Positions 20,540 to 32,922 of a stretch of 64,000 nt of DNA are shown one piece after another (position 1 is the first letter of the stretch; each line of letters starts with the position of its first letter). Location: assembly GCF_032362555.1 (NCBI RefSeq), contig NC_083506.1, positions 8,603,501 through 8,667,500 on the forward strand. Direction: 5' to 3'. Below the pieces are notes generated by a model, which was given only the letters and a program-made list of their open reading frames with translations, was not told where the DNA came from and did not search any database. The translations under genes and the position numbers were made by a program. The stretch is from Amyelois transitella (taxonomy: Eukaryota > Arthropoda > Insecta > Lepidoptera > Pyralidae).

Positions 20540-23500
20540 CTAATTATCTGTGGCACTACAATTAACTCGTGTTTCTCCATTCAGTCCTTCAATATTTTCG
20601 TTAGTCTTTTTCTCACTGTCTCTTTCACTATCAATGTACATTTTGTCCAAACCAGTTTCTTCATCATCAGAAGAGTCTTTACTAGCAGTTGCTGTCGATG
20701 TGACAGCACTGCCGCCTTCTAGAAAGTCCAATTTGGTTGGATCTCTCTCGTGAAGCTTCTGAGCAAGGGACTGTAAACTGGCGAGTGAACTTGCGCAATC
20801 GGTCGTATCAATATCTGTTAAACTAACTCCAGCCCGTTCGATTTCAGTAAATGTCCCAAAAGGCAACTTGAATAAACATTCTAGCCGCATTACATGCATC
20901 TTGCTTCTTAGATGTTTAGCTAAATGCCCATGAATTCTAAACGCAATGTTACAATCAGAACATCGGAAAGGGCGAGGATTAAAAGAAGTCGCCGCTCCGA
21001 ATGTCGATGTCATTGACACTTTGTTGTGATGAGAACCTGAACGTTCGTGTTTTTGGAGATGTCCTCTTGTTCTGAAACTAACTGCACAAACACTGCATCG
21101 GAAAGGCCTCTCCATATAATGTATATTAAGATGCAATCTGAGTTGAGAAGGTTTCGTGAATGTCTTATTGCAGAAGTCGCACACTCTCCGTCCATCTTCC
21201 ATAAGTCGTCCAGGCGAAAAAGACGCATTTTCAAATTCCTTTCCTTTACTAACTTTAAACGCCACACCACCAACTCCAATAACAACTTTCCTTGCAACCG
21301 GATCATGATCTAAAGTTGGCAATTTCAAGGATTCTGCATCAGCGCTGACATCATTAACATGAATAGTGTCTTCATTGTCTTTTATGTTATTACCATCATC
21401 TTTTGTATTATCGGTAAAATTTTCTTCTTGTAATTTCATATTTAGTCTAGCTTGTTTTAAATACTCTGATACTACGTATTTTGCATTTTCGGAATTACTT
21501 TGAGTTGATGCCCGTATCTTCTTCATTTCGGTCGGTATATTTTCGGGTAGTGGAGACTCCCTTACTTTACATAGACTGTCTTCTGTTGACGGAGCTAAAC
21601 TTTTTAGATTATCATTTTCAGTCATCTGTGTATTGTAATTATTTTTCGGAGAAATTTTAGGTGAACATGTAGTGCCTTTACTGGAAATTGAAATATTGAT
21701 ATTGGTTTCAACGGCTTTATTGTTTTCGGTTAAAGCAGATTTATCCAATTCTATTTTCCTTAATTTGGTTAAATTGGATGTGAGTTGACTTTGTTTTATT
21801 TTAGAATCTAGAAGCGCGCGTTCTGTCAAATAAGTGTGTAACATTGGCTCTCCATTTGACCATTGAGTCTGATGCTGTGGAAGCTTAGCTGTGTTTGAAG
21901 CCAGTGATGCAAGAACACTCGACTCTCGAGCGGTTGGGATTTCAGGAATGCTGGGAAATGGTTTTGATTCGTTCTTGCTAAGATCCATTGGTTCATTTTC
22001 AATGTCCACTCCAGAATCAACTGAAGTGCCGCTGATGCTAATAAGTTTTTCTTGTGTTATGTCTGAAGATAATTTATCTAACCCTACTGGAGTGTACGGA
22101 TAGGTGGATGGTCGCGCACTTGTTATCAAACCAGGAGTAGTAGTCGTCGTTGGACGAGAACCTCCTAGCGATAATAAACAATGCGCCGCTTCATGTTCCG
22201 GTAATCTTGATTTGCAAGCTTCAGTATCTGAAAATAAACAGTGTTTTATTAACAAGGCTGACAGATTTGGTACATTATTTTGTCTAAATGTTACGTATAT
22301 ATGTAACATTTCTAGTATATAGCGCACCAATTAAAACTTATCAGATTAAATATTTATATTTCAAGTTTTTCTTATTTACCTAACGAGTATGCTTTTTTAT
22401 CATACTAATCCACACTAATATTATAAATGCAAAAGTGAGATTGTTTATTTGTTTGTTAATTTTTTACAGTTACTTCAACTGCATTCCTTTGTATGTGATG
22501 CTAATTTTGTCGCCTTTTTTAGATGACGTTAAATTTAAATTCATTGATGACGCTAAATTCACGCGGGCGAAGCTGCGGGTAAAAGCTAGTAAGATTATTA
22601 ATGCGAAAGTGAGTTTGTTATTTTACCTCTTCAATGCTAAACTACTGAACCGATCTACATGAAATTATAAAGTGTGGAGTACGGAGATGGGCATAGAGTA
22701 CCTTTCATCCCGGTAAAAACTAAAGTGCCCGTGGGTTTGCGAACAACCAATATTCTTTTGGAGGTGGGGCTATATTCGCGCGGTAAAGCCGCGCGTTAGA
22801 ACGGTGTGGTATTGCTCAAGGCAAGAGTATAATATTACAATGCCCAAATAATTAAACTGATACTTCAAATCTTAGGATAGTAATTCCTTGGACTCAAAGT
22901 ATTAAAGTATTTCTTGACATTGTAACAATTGTTAATTGAAGTAACTAAGTATCACTAAACTAACCAACTTCGTTCAGGATATAAAAGTATTTACCGCTAG
23001 ATTCAGTCTCTCCCTCGTTGCCTTCATCTCCATCAGATTCTGTGTCATCATCAGTTTCCCCTGAACACTGCATCATTTCACCACCTTCGCCATCGTTATC
23101 TTCGTTTGGATTGATTCCTAATTCACAACATTTTTTGTAATGCGCCTTACTCTTCATGTGTTTCGTCAAATTTCCTTTTGTTTTAAAACTGCAAACATGA
23201 GAAGAATGGTATTTTTTGATCATTCGAATACAACATTTATAACTTTAGTTATTACTAAAGTTATAAATGTTGTATTCGATATATACAACATAGAGAGGTT
23301 TACACTTTTAGTTACAGTTTCTACTGCATACATTATTATGTATGCAGTAGAAACTGTAACTAAAAGTGTAAACCTCTCTATGTTGGACGACATCGTCATT
23401 GAATACTTACTAAGAAATATAAACTTCCTCCATAAGATTTGAGCCGAATTATTAAAAGAAAGAAAGTATCTAAAACTAAACTTACATTAAAAATTTTCAA

Positions 23501-26500
23501 AGTAATTTGTTTGGAAACGAAACTTCGAGAAAGTTTCGTAATTATATGCGCACCGACCTGTTGCATCTTCTCTACTCTGGAGAGGAGCCTGGGTTAAGCC
23601 GCAAACCTATCACGTTGCTAGCCCATCGCCGTCAAGATGAATCCCAAATTTATTGGCCTATGCCTTAGTTGCCTTATACTTACAACATCATCATTACATC
23701 ATCAGAAATAGAGTAGTCCTATTGTAAAGTGCCGGAAACCACACTGTAGATATAAAGTTCTCTAAAATATATAACATCAAATACCAACCTAAAAGCGCAA
23801 TGAGTACAAGTGTACGGCCGCACATCTGTGTGAGTACGGATATGCTTCTTTAACATTGATGGTTTCTTACAACGTATTCCACATTCGGAACAAACATATC
23901 TTCCTCTGCCACGACCACGTACATACGTATATTCCTCATTGCTCTCGAATCCTCCAGCAAGTTCTTTTTTTGGTGTTGTTGCATCTAATAACTGAAGTTT
24001 ATTCTCATCATGTTTCTTACTTTCTGCTATTGTATGAGTCTGAAATAAAAGTAAAAACACTAATTGTAGTCATTAAAATAATGTGAAATTGTCTCTTATT
24101 AAGTTTATTGCTACTAAGTTTTGACCAAGTGAAAATTCGAATATATTGCGCAGTAAGATAGAACAAGCCGTAATTTAGTTTTGTCCTAGGAATGTTACAC
24201 AATTATAAGAAAGCGATTCATTCCTATCTTACTAGGAATATAATTATAAAATATTTTAAGTTTAGTGATATGATTTAAGATTATTTTCAACGAAATAGAA
24301 ATCTACCATAGATTGAAATAGAACAATATTACATTATTGTTTTTATTTAAATTACATAATAACTGTTTGTGACCAAACTACTTTTAAGTGTTGCTTAAAA
24401 ATATTTAATTTTTATAATCCATTTATACAGGTAGTGTTTGAGTCCATCAACCACTAACCTATTATAATCTTTTTGACCAATACCTAATTACCTCGATAAA
24501 AATCTAATGAAATAGTTATAATTTATACATACTTTGTCAACTATATTATTACTAAAACACCTTGCGGGGTAGACATAATCAAATAGACACGAAAGTGAGA
24601 TTTAACTGGTTGGCATAAATGTTGGAATTAAAATTCAGATAGTGACAGGTTGCTAGCCCATCGCCTAGATTCCTAGAAGAAGAATCCAAAGTTATTAAGC
24701 TTTTCCCTTGATTTACTTTTAGAAAATGCGCGGAAGCTTCTTATTTAAATATGCATACATAAAATCACGCCTCTTTCCCGGAGGGGTAGGCAGAGACCAC
24801 CTCTTTCCACTTGCCACGATTATCACGATTTAAATATATTTATAAATAATTGTGTTTCTATGTATTTTCAATCCATATATGTACTCGTATATAAAACTCT
24901 TCTGTTACTTAGAGACTGACTGACAGCAACGCACAGCCCAAACCGCTAGGTCTAGACTTGTATGTAAATTTGGCATGTAGGTTACAGGTGTGGTGTGGTC
25001 TACAGATGCCCTAAGAAACGATTTTCTGAAATTCCTATAAAGGATATTAACAGGATTTTACGTTTTACGCAGGCGGAGTCGAAGACAAATTTTAAGTAGA
25101 AGAGTAGATAAGTAGATCACCTGTAAAGTGAGGTAATTTAATACTAACCTGCATAATTTCTTTCAAATTTTTATTCCATTTTGAAGAATGAGTCAGTATG
25201 AGATCTTGTTTGATGGTTGCTATAGAAGTTTTTTGAGGACGATGGCGTGAGTCATAGAGAGACATAGCTATTGACGTTGATAATCCGAGTGGATCTGGCG
25301 TCAGTTCCGATAGTAACTGTAAATTTAATAATTCGTTAGTAATAACAACACAAAGGTACTACGCGTACCTATGTAAAAGTAAATGTGTGATTTAAAAACA
25401 AAATATATAGCTATATATACCTGCCAATTGCTGTACATTGATAAGAAGTGTTGATTAGGAACGTATGTAGGCTGTGGTCGATTGATAGTGCAATAGAACA
25501 CCTTTGTAGAACACTTCAAACCTAAGTAAGTATAAGCATTTCCATTCAAATAAAGCTGCCCATAAGCCTTTGCCGGACGTGGGGTCTCCGGTGACACCAA
25601 GGGCATAGTGTTTGCGTTAGGTGTTATACCATGGTGCCGTTTAGGTGTGAATGTGCCAGGCTTCAACGGTAAAGTCGATGGTCGTAAAAACTTAGGTTTT
25701 CTTTCTTCTGAAGTTGCTTTAGAAGTAATGTTCTTTTGAAAATATGATGTTTCTGATCTTTCATTTGGCATACCAGTACTATCCACCTCTTCATTTTTTT
25801 GAACATCCGTTGAACTTTGCATTTGATTATTAAATATTTCTACCTTGGTTATTAAGTTTTCGAAATTGAAATTTTTCACCTCATCTGTTTTATTTTCTAT
25901 ACATTTTCCTGCAACGTTTAAAGTGATTATATCCCTGACTTTTAATTTATTTAGTGGATAATCAGTGTTTTCTTTGAGAACTGGTGTCCTGGGTATAGTT
26001 TCTATGTAATTTCTTTTAAGTGACACTTCTTGTCTTGAGGTTATTGATTTATTGATTGCTGAATATGATTTTGTATTATTACATGATTCCTCTACATTGT
26101 TTACTTTTATTATTGGTATTGCCGACACATACGTTGGTGTTTCAATTAAATTGTCCTGCATACTTTGCTTAAACTCGGAAGAAACTAATCGTTTTACTGG
26201 ACTTCCAGTGTTTCTCGATATATCATATTTTAAACTGACTTTCGAAGTTGAAATATTTGAAGAACAGTTATTAGCTTCGTCTCTAATTGATTTTGTTGTA
26301 CTTTTGCTGTTTTTACTGGGGTCATCATGTTTTATTTGTGAAATTGGATTCTCCTGAAATACCCCTGGTGTGTTCGGTCCGGGTATTCCTGGTACATGAG
26401 GAATTAGTTTTCCTCCATGAAGAATTGTTGTGGCACCACTTGGGGATGATGACGGACTTAATGGTGGCAGCGTTAAAGGATTATATGCTGTTATAGCACT

Positions 26501-28636
26501 TAATGGTGGAAATTGAAAATGTGTTATATCCCGCATTCTCGGTAAATTTCCAGAAGTCGATATTGACGACATTCTTGGTGTTTGTGGAGCATTAATTAAT
26601 TCTTTTGGTGTCGGTGGATTATGAACCATAGTTCCGCCTGATTGTAATCCTGATCTGACTACTATGCTACTCGCTTCGGTTTCATTGGTTAGTTTTGATG
26701 GAGATAAACTTTGCTGTATTAGTATTGGTGATAATTGATTTTTACTTGGTTCTATACGCAAAGTAGTTGTTCCGCCTGAATGATTAACGATTTTAACTTC
26801 TCCTCCAAACATTTGAAGAGAAGTAGAATTAGTTCGCATGTGATGGGATATATCTTCCAACGAGCGAGTAGTTATAGTATTACCATCCACGCAGCGAATT
26901 TTCGCTTGAGGATACAAATCTGTTCGAGGTGAAATATTTTCAATTAATCTAGGACTGTAAGTTTCCGATCTGCTGTCAATTCGTCGTTTCGGACTGTGTG
27001 TAGATTTAATTTTAACGTTTTCGGATTTCCTTGTGTATTCAGGAGTCCTTGTGTCTACAAGTCTTGTATTTCCTAGTAGAGGCCCAGGTGAAGGTAAAGG
27101 GGCTACTATCTCATTTGATTCAGTTTTAGTTATGACGAGATTATCCGGTTTACTTCGTAGAGGTAATTTGGTTATTGAATTCGGTGTCGCTTCAGGTAAA
27201 CGGACATTGATAGAATTGCTTCTTACAAATACGTTTTCAGGTCTTACAATTTTTAAGTCTTTTTGAGAATTAATTTGCATGTTACTGAGGTTACCTTTGC
27301 AGTAATACAGCCTATGTATTTCCAAATTGTCCGCACTTCTATATACTATCTGGCAAAGAGGGCATATAAATAATGGTCCTAACCCATCTATTAGTTCCCC
27401 TGTATTAGATGTCAAGCAATTGGATTTTGTTTTTAGAAGAAGATCTTTTATAATAGATCCTTCTGGATTTAGTGGATGTTTTTGGAGATCTAGGTGAGAA
27501 AAACTTTCTGAGTGAGATCTTTTCCTAAATGAACTTTCCATTTCATTGCCATTTTTAGTAAGATTTAGTGGCGTTGATTCCTGTTTTATTTCCAAACACT
27601 CACTTAAAAGCTGCTTGCTTTCGGCCATCTGCTTGATTTTTCCATATTTCTTTTGTAAAGGTGTATCTGTGACATCTACAATAGCTTCATTATCTGATAT
27701 AATTTTTGAGATATGTTCAGTAAGAAATTCGGCGTTTGGCGACATTGTTTTCTTTGCTTTATCTTTTTCATCGGATTCTTGATAACATTCTACTCTGAAC
27801 TTAGGTTTGTAAATTGATTTGGATTTAATGTTATCACCAGACGATAAATTCGCACTTGGCGACGCATAGTCAGATAATTCAATACAGGACAGCTCATTAC
27901 TTTTAAAATTTTCTTGTCGTGCTAAAGAAGAATCTGAACCAGTGTCAGATATCGATGTAGGAGGTAAAGACGTATCGCTTTCTGATCCTCCAGATTCGTC
28001 TTCGATAGCAACGTTAACATCTGAGCCTTGTAACCTCAAAGCATGTGTCCTAGACCTCCTATGTTTGTATAAATTAGATTTTGTTTTAAAAGCAAAACCG
28101 CAAGGTACACAAGGGTAAGGTCTCTCGTTTGTGTGAGCTCTGATATGTTTTTGAAGAACTGAAGGCTTGGCACAAGACAATTTACAATAGGGGCATACAT
28201 AACGTCCACCTAATGTTCCATTAGAAGCATCCTTTATAAAGTCATTTTCAAAGTGCTCAGTCTTATTTGAAAATTCATCAGTAAAACTGGTTTGACCAGA
28301 TACTTGAACCTTATTGATTACATTACTTAACCTAGCATTTACATTACAATTAGTTTGTACAATTTTTCCCATGTATTGATCTTCATGTTTTTCTGGATTT
28401 TCTTTTATTTTTTCTATTTCTGGATGAGCTGCAGCGATACTCCCGTTGGAAATTAAGGCATTACTGTTAGACTGTATTACATCAGATTCTATTTGTCGAG
28501 TTTCTAATGCTTTGTTTGTGTTTAATTGAGACACCGAAATTGTTGATGCCATTTTCTTAAACTTCTTATGTAGATAACTCTGATCATTGTTGTTGGAAAA
28601 GTTACTATCTAAACGATTTTCTTGAGTGAGCGGCAT
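20540..28636 (-). CDS. shn: Schnurri (HIVEP/ZAS-family zinc-finger repressor), complete coding region
   Basis: Five coding exons: 25421-28636, 25149-25316, 23789-24039, 22995-23188 and 20540-22227, in consistent phases, encoding about 1,838 residues. Paired C2H2 fingers near 148-198 ([17 protein letters not shown], then [17 protein letters not shown]) and near 1178-1235 ([17 protein letters not shown], then [14 protein letters not shown], split by an intron) are the two ZAS clusters, the second followed by an acidic run. A CCHC finger lies near 425-446. Three more C2H2 fingers near 1620-1710 ([24 protein letters not shown]) match the Schnurri C-terminal triplet. In flies Schnurri joins Mad/Medea on silencer elements and represses brinker downstream of Dpp. 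CtBP-like motifs PLNLT and PMDLS are present. The ATG at 28636 is chosen because an in-frame TGA lies upstream in the same exon, after a TTTTCAG acceptor; hence a 5' non-coding exon exists further upstream. Confidence 0.93.
22409..22589 (+). mobile_element. small Helitron in schnurri intron 4
   Basis: TC at 22409 (A before) to CTAG at 22586-22589 (T after), 181 bp, starting 'tccacactaatattataaat' with a 'gcgggcgaagctgcgggt' block near its 3' end. Directly after it (about 22590-22810) is a second, degraded Helitron-like piece ending near 'gcgcggtaaagccgcgcg'. Confidence 0.7.
23224..23279. repeat. near-perfect hairpin in schnurri intron 3
   Basis: 26-bp arms 23224-23249 and 23254-23279, fully complementary, around the 4-base loop 'tatt'. 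It lies between the two exons that encode the second ZAS finger pair. Confidence 0.85.
23286..23385. repeat. 100-bp palindrome in schnurri intron 3
   Basis: Positions 23286-23335 are complementary to 23336-23385, with a single mismatch next to the centre, giving a hairpin stem of about 50 bp. It lies 6 bp after the previous hairpin. No shared sequence with other repeats of the window was noticed. Confidence 0.88.
23570..23750 (+). repeat. degraded copy of the 'gggtagacagagcc' repeat in schnurri intron 3
   Basis: Fragments 'ttgctagcccatcgcc', 'tattggcctatgcctta' and 'gtgccggaaaccacac' follow the family order. Heavily diverged. Confidence 0.4.
24555..24835 (+). repeat. repeat cluster in schnurri intron 2
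   Basis: 24555-24670 is a partial copy of the 'cttgcggggtagacataatc' family ('tagtgacaggttgctagccc'). 24745-24835 is a copy of the LINE tail 'cataaaatcacgcctctttc', read opposite to the tail at 10600-10675. Confidence 0.6.
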
Positions 28637-28763
28637 CTTGCCTGCCTCTTTTCATCCTGAAAAGCAATATTTCATATGTAAGTCAATTTATTAAAACAAG
28701 GCTATTTGTTTTTTTACATAAAATGTGATACAATAATAAATACATATTGTCGGTTATTTACAA

Positions 28764-29031
28764 CTAGCTATGCCCGCGACTTCGTCGGCGTGGAATAGTT
28801 GTTTCGGGCATCATTGAAGCCCTCAAGGATGTTGCCCTCATTTTTTCCCGTTTTTTTTCAAATATTCCATTATTTCTTTGCTCCTCATAGTTGCAGCGTG
28901 ATGTTTTATAGCCTAAAGCCTTCCTCGATAAATGTTGTATTTAACGCAAAAATAATTTTTCAATTCGAACTATTACTTCCTGATATTAACGCGTTCAAAC
29001 AAACTCTTCAGCTTTATAATATTAGTATAGA
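28764..29031 (-). mobile_element. small Lep1-type Helitron upstream of the schnurri start exon
   Basis: Minus-strand TC at 29031 to CTAG at 28764, between A (28763) and T (29032), 268 bp. It is of the same family as 9086-9353 but more diverged, so it is an older insertion. It lies in what should be a 5' intron of schnurri. Confidence 0.75.
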
Positions 29032-29039
29032 TAAACACC

Positions 29040-29467
29040 AAGTAGTGAGAATATTAGATACCTTATATTAGTACATTAAGTACCTGAAATTTTCAATTTT
29101 ACTCCATAATCAAAAATCACTTTCAAGTGTTAAAAATTATTGATATTTTATATCCGCGTTAATGATTAGGAGAGTTAACAAGACGCAGCATTGCAACTTG
29201 CGACAGTGGAGCTATAAATGACGCAATGCGCATGTGCCTCTATTTCTATTGCTGTGTAGTGTGTGTCTGACATCACCGTTACGTAGCCGCAAACTTGTGC
29301 GAGTCGCCGAGGATATCCCCGCCCGTTAAAGTATACATAATTTCATTGTTGTTTTGGTCTTATGAATAACTCTTTAATATCAATAACCATCATCCAATTA
29401 TATGTTAATTTGGCGCAATTTAATAATGCAATGTTAAAAATAATTATTCTAATATAAAGATATATAC

Positions 29468-29507
<40 letters not shown>

Positions 29508-32500
29508 CAGAATTAGCTTGCAATGAAATAAATTATTTTACATCATTTCAAGGCGTACACTGAATATATATTTGAATGTGTAAATTTTTATATTAAAAGT
29601 TCAATACCTACGTTAGTACTAATCTAATCTTAAAATAAGTAGTAGCGCGGCAATGTCGACCTCGCTTTGCGTTCACTCGTCGTTTGTGAACGACTGCGTT
29701 GGTGTATTCCGAGAAGGCGTTACAATTTCAGAGAACCGGAGACAAACTAACCGCTCTGACCACTTTATGATGGAACCGGCAAATAAATACGCACACAGAC
29801 ACGCACTGTATACTATGTAGTGTGCGAGACTGTCCATCCAATTTTAAATTGCGGAGGTCAACTTTTAAATAATACTATCGATAAATTAATACATAAATAC
29901 CAAGCAATAGCTCGTCTATTTTGTTAGTACAGATTAATATTTATGTGATGTCATTTTGGAAATAATCTTATCAGCAATATAGGTTTGAAAATGTCATCTT
30001 TATGTTTACTTTCTAATGTAATGATAGTTATTGTAGAAGGCAAAATAACATGTCAGTGTTGTAATGAGACAAAGGAATCCCGGCGGTTGGCCGCCGCCCG
30101 CCGGCCTGGCGCCAAGCCAGGCGGCCCTGGCGACGCCTGTGTTAGCCGCCAGCCTATATTGCATTATACTTTACACCATAACTTCTTTACACTGTTAGAA
30201 AGAACGCTTTACCGGTTTAACTATAAGTTATTTATTACTGTACCACATATTGCGTACATTGTGTTAGTATAAACAGTAACTAATTTTAACTATTCGCATA
30301 TGTATCTCTTAATTATTTGCCTTCTTACCTACTTTGCCTTCCAAATCTAAAAACTTGTATCATCCTTATTTGAATATATTGCATTATATCTGTGTAGATA
30401 TATATCAGTATCTGCTCAGATAGTACTAAATGTAAATCTATTCATATTTCTTTTTACAAAAGAAATAAAAATATAAAAATCGTAAAAAGTTAGAAATAAC
30501 ATAAAAAAGCAATATGCAGAGAATATATCTTCACACCCTGTACAAAGGGGCATCTGTCTCTGCATGAAGCATTTTCTTATTTCTTTTAAGATAGATGATT
30601 AACGATTTAATCGTTTATCATAAATGATTAACGTAGGTTAGATAGAAATTGTAGGTACTTACCTACTTATGATAAGATAAAATTTAAGGCTTTAAAAATT
30701 ACTAAATGTAATGTAGTTGTAAGTAATATAAATTAATTGAATTAAAATGTGAAATACTATCAACTAAAAGAATGTTGATAAAATCTTACCACGGGGTATG
30801 AATCAATCCACCATTATAATATGGCTGTCACGATCACGATATCATTTGTTTACGCTTACAGAATAAATGTCAACAAGTCCGATAGGCTGCATTTCACCCG
30901 CGCACAAGTGAATCATCGTTAATAATTGCGCGACGATCCACGCCGCACTCACACATATACACCTAAATTATCGTCACACACTCCACTGGTACATCGTTTC
31001 GTAGCTTTCTTTTCTGCTGGAATAGCTAATGTAGGTAGCAGCGCTTCTTTATCAGCCAAGGTGTTAATAATTTTGATCCCAAAAAGATAATATGAATAAG
31101 CAACGAACGATGCAAGTTGTCTCACCGGGGATGACTGTACAACTGTTTGTAGCAATCGTGGGTTCGTTTCGTTCCGTTCGGCTATTCTCCGTACGCCCCG
31201 CGCCACCCGCGCATTACCCGCGCGCCGCCCTGACTCTGTGTTCGCTGTGAGTAGTGATTCATGTCGCGTTTTATCTATCTCTCTCCTTCACCGCAACCGG
31301 ATCGGTCGTTCTTCGTAATCTATTTATACATATCTATATAAGCACGGACTTTAACACTGCGATTGTAATACCATATTTACGAATCCAAGAACAAAATATT
31401 CACGAATGATTTACCTACTGATTATGCTCATAAATATGAAGGACTAGGAGTAGCTTTTGATCAATAACTATAATTATACTCGATGACCTCTGTGACGTCA
31501 TATGCTATCAAGCCACTAGACCGCTACTCTTATAGGTACCTATATCCATGATTCAATTTACTATTACAATTTGCTACGAGGCTAGAAACTTGTAAAATTC
31601 ATGTTTGTCTGCGGTTCTGGGTTAACTTTATTTATTAATGTTACAAACCTGCTAAGTACATACTTACATCTCAAGTTATTTTTTTACTAAGATCATATAT
31701 ATTTCAACTAGTAGAAATTACATATCAATTAGCTACGCGGGCGTCGTAGTATAGTGTTCATGCAGGAATGATTTCGTAACGGTTGCATTCGACTAGAACG
31801 GTTATTGGCTTTATGCGCATCTTCCATTTAACAGTCCTTAATTCATAAATAAACTTTATGCGACAAAATGATCATACTATGAAACTTTAGTATTTTCATA
31901 CCTTTTGCTACATAATGGTAAAGCAACCAGTACTATAGCAGTAAATAAACTGTTCCTAATAACGTGTTGCAATATACGATAATTATATTATTTAGTTGGT
32001 ACTTTCCTATATTTAACTTATCTCGTGAACTTGTTATCTGCAAGACCTCTTTATCGAATTTATTCATATTACTTACAGACAAATAGCTTACTGTTGAAAA
32101 TTAATCTAAATACTGGTCCTTATCGTTATGTTGCGCCATAATAATTTTAATGGAAACTCCGCGATACTCCAGCAGATACGAAGAAATAAACACATTATAT
32201 TTGCAATGATAATTGGTTGGCGCTTATCAGCGGAGGCGATGACGCACGCGTTTCACCGATAGCACAAGCAGTCGCTTGCAACGAACTCGCGAGTTGGGGT
32301 TGATTGGCAACTGCTACAACTATTCGAACGAAAATTGTCAGTGTCATTCAATCTAGTTGACAATAATGTAACCGTTTCATGATACTTACACACTCCGAGA
32401 AAATATTGTCTAAATGGAATAAAATTCGGCGACTTCCTGTACAGGTATCGTACGTCACCTCCGACGTAAACGTCTTTTGGTCGCAGTCGTCTGTCTTGCA

Positions 32501-32920
32501 AACACTTTATTGCAGGAAAAGACAAAACAGGTTATCAGATGATGAACATCTCGATGCTCTTAAACTAGTTAAGAATATGAAAAAGACTTCATCTTACATT
32601 ATCACATGCCATTGTAGCATAACATTTAGGTAAGTCGATTTCAACGGCACATTATATTATGCTATGACAATATGACAGCTGTTTCGCGAATGGCATGTGA
32701 GACGAGGAAGGGGCGCGGGGCACTTGTTGCGTTGTTTGGTTGGCGTTCTCGCCTGTTGCCGAACATCGACGTCACGCTACGACCTTGAGCCACGCGGCAC
32801 TGAGAAGGTTATTTCTTCGTCTTCTATATAAGCAAACAAGCCGCATAATCTAATAAAACTATCAGTGCAAATGATCATACATTAATTCGTTCATACTTAT
32901 TTCACTGCTATTATTTTTAT
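29040..32920. other. schnurri 5' flank / probable 5' intron sequence
   Basis: About 3.9 kb with no convincing coding exon. GC-rich islands stand out at about 30078-30145 ('ccgccgcccgccggcctggc', forming a GC hairpin), 31190-31265 and 32690-32800. They could be promoter or 5' exon sites of schnurri transcripts on the minus strand. The open frames 30949-31206 and 32253-32525 have no recognisable domains. A 'tatataag' box at 32825 on the plus strand lies 39 bases before a TCAGT initiator-like site, which is too far for a standard core promoter. Confidence 0.35.
29470..29506. repeat. (TA)n microsatellite
   Basis: About 18 uninterrupted TA units. Expected to be length-polymorphic. No other role seen. 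Confidence 0.9.
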
Positions 32921-32922
32921 TA

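Noticed and set aside
25325-25420. Extension of the schnurri first-exon ORF past NWQ
   Set aside because: The extra residues are intron translation; a CAG-GTATAT donor at 25420/25421 joins in phase to the exon at 25316.
30949-31206. 85-aa minus-strand ORF upstream of schnurri
   Set aside because: No domain recognised and no acceptor/donor arrangement; GC-rich start may reflect regulatory DNA instead.
32825-32868. TATA box and TCAGT initiator as a core promoter
   Set aside because: The distance (39 bases from box to initiator A) is too long for a standard TATA-Inr pair, and no gene follows except the antisense transposon.
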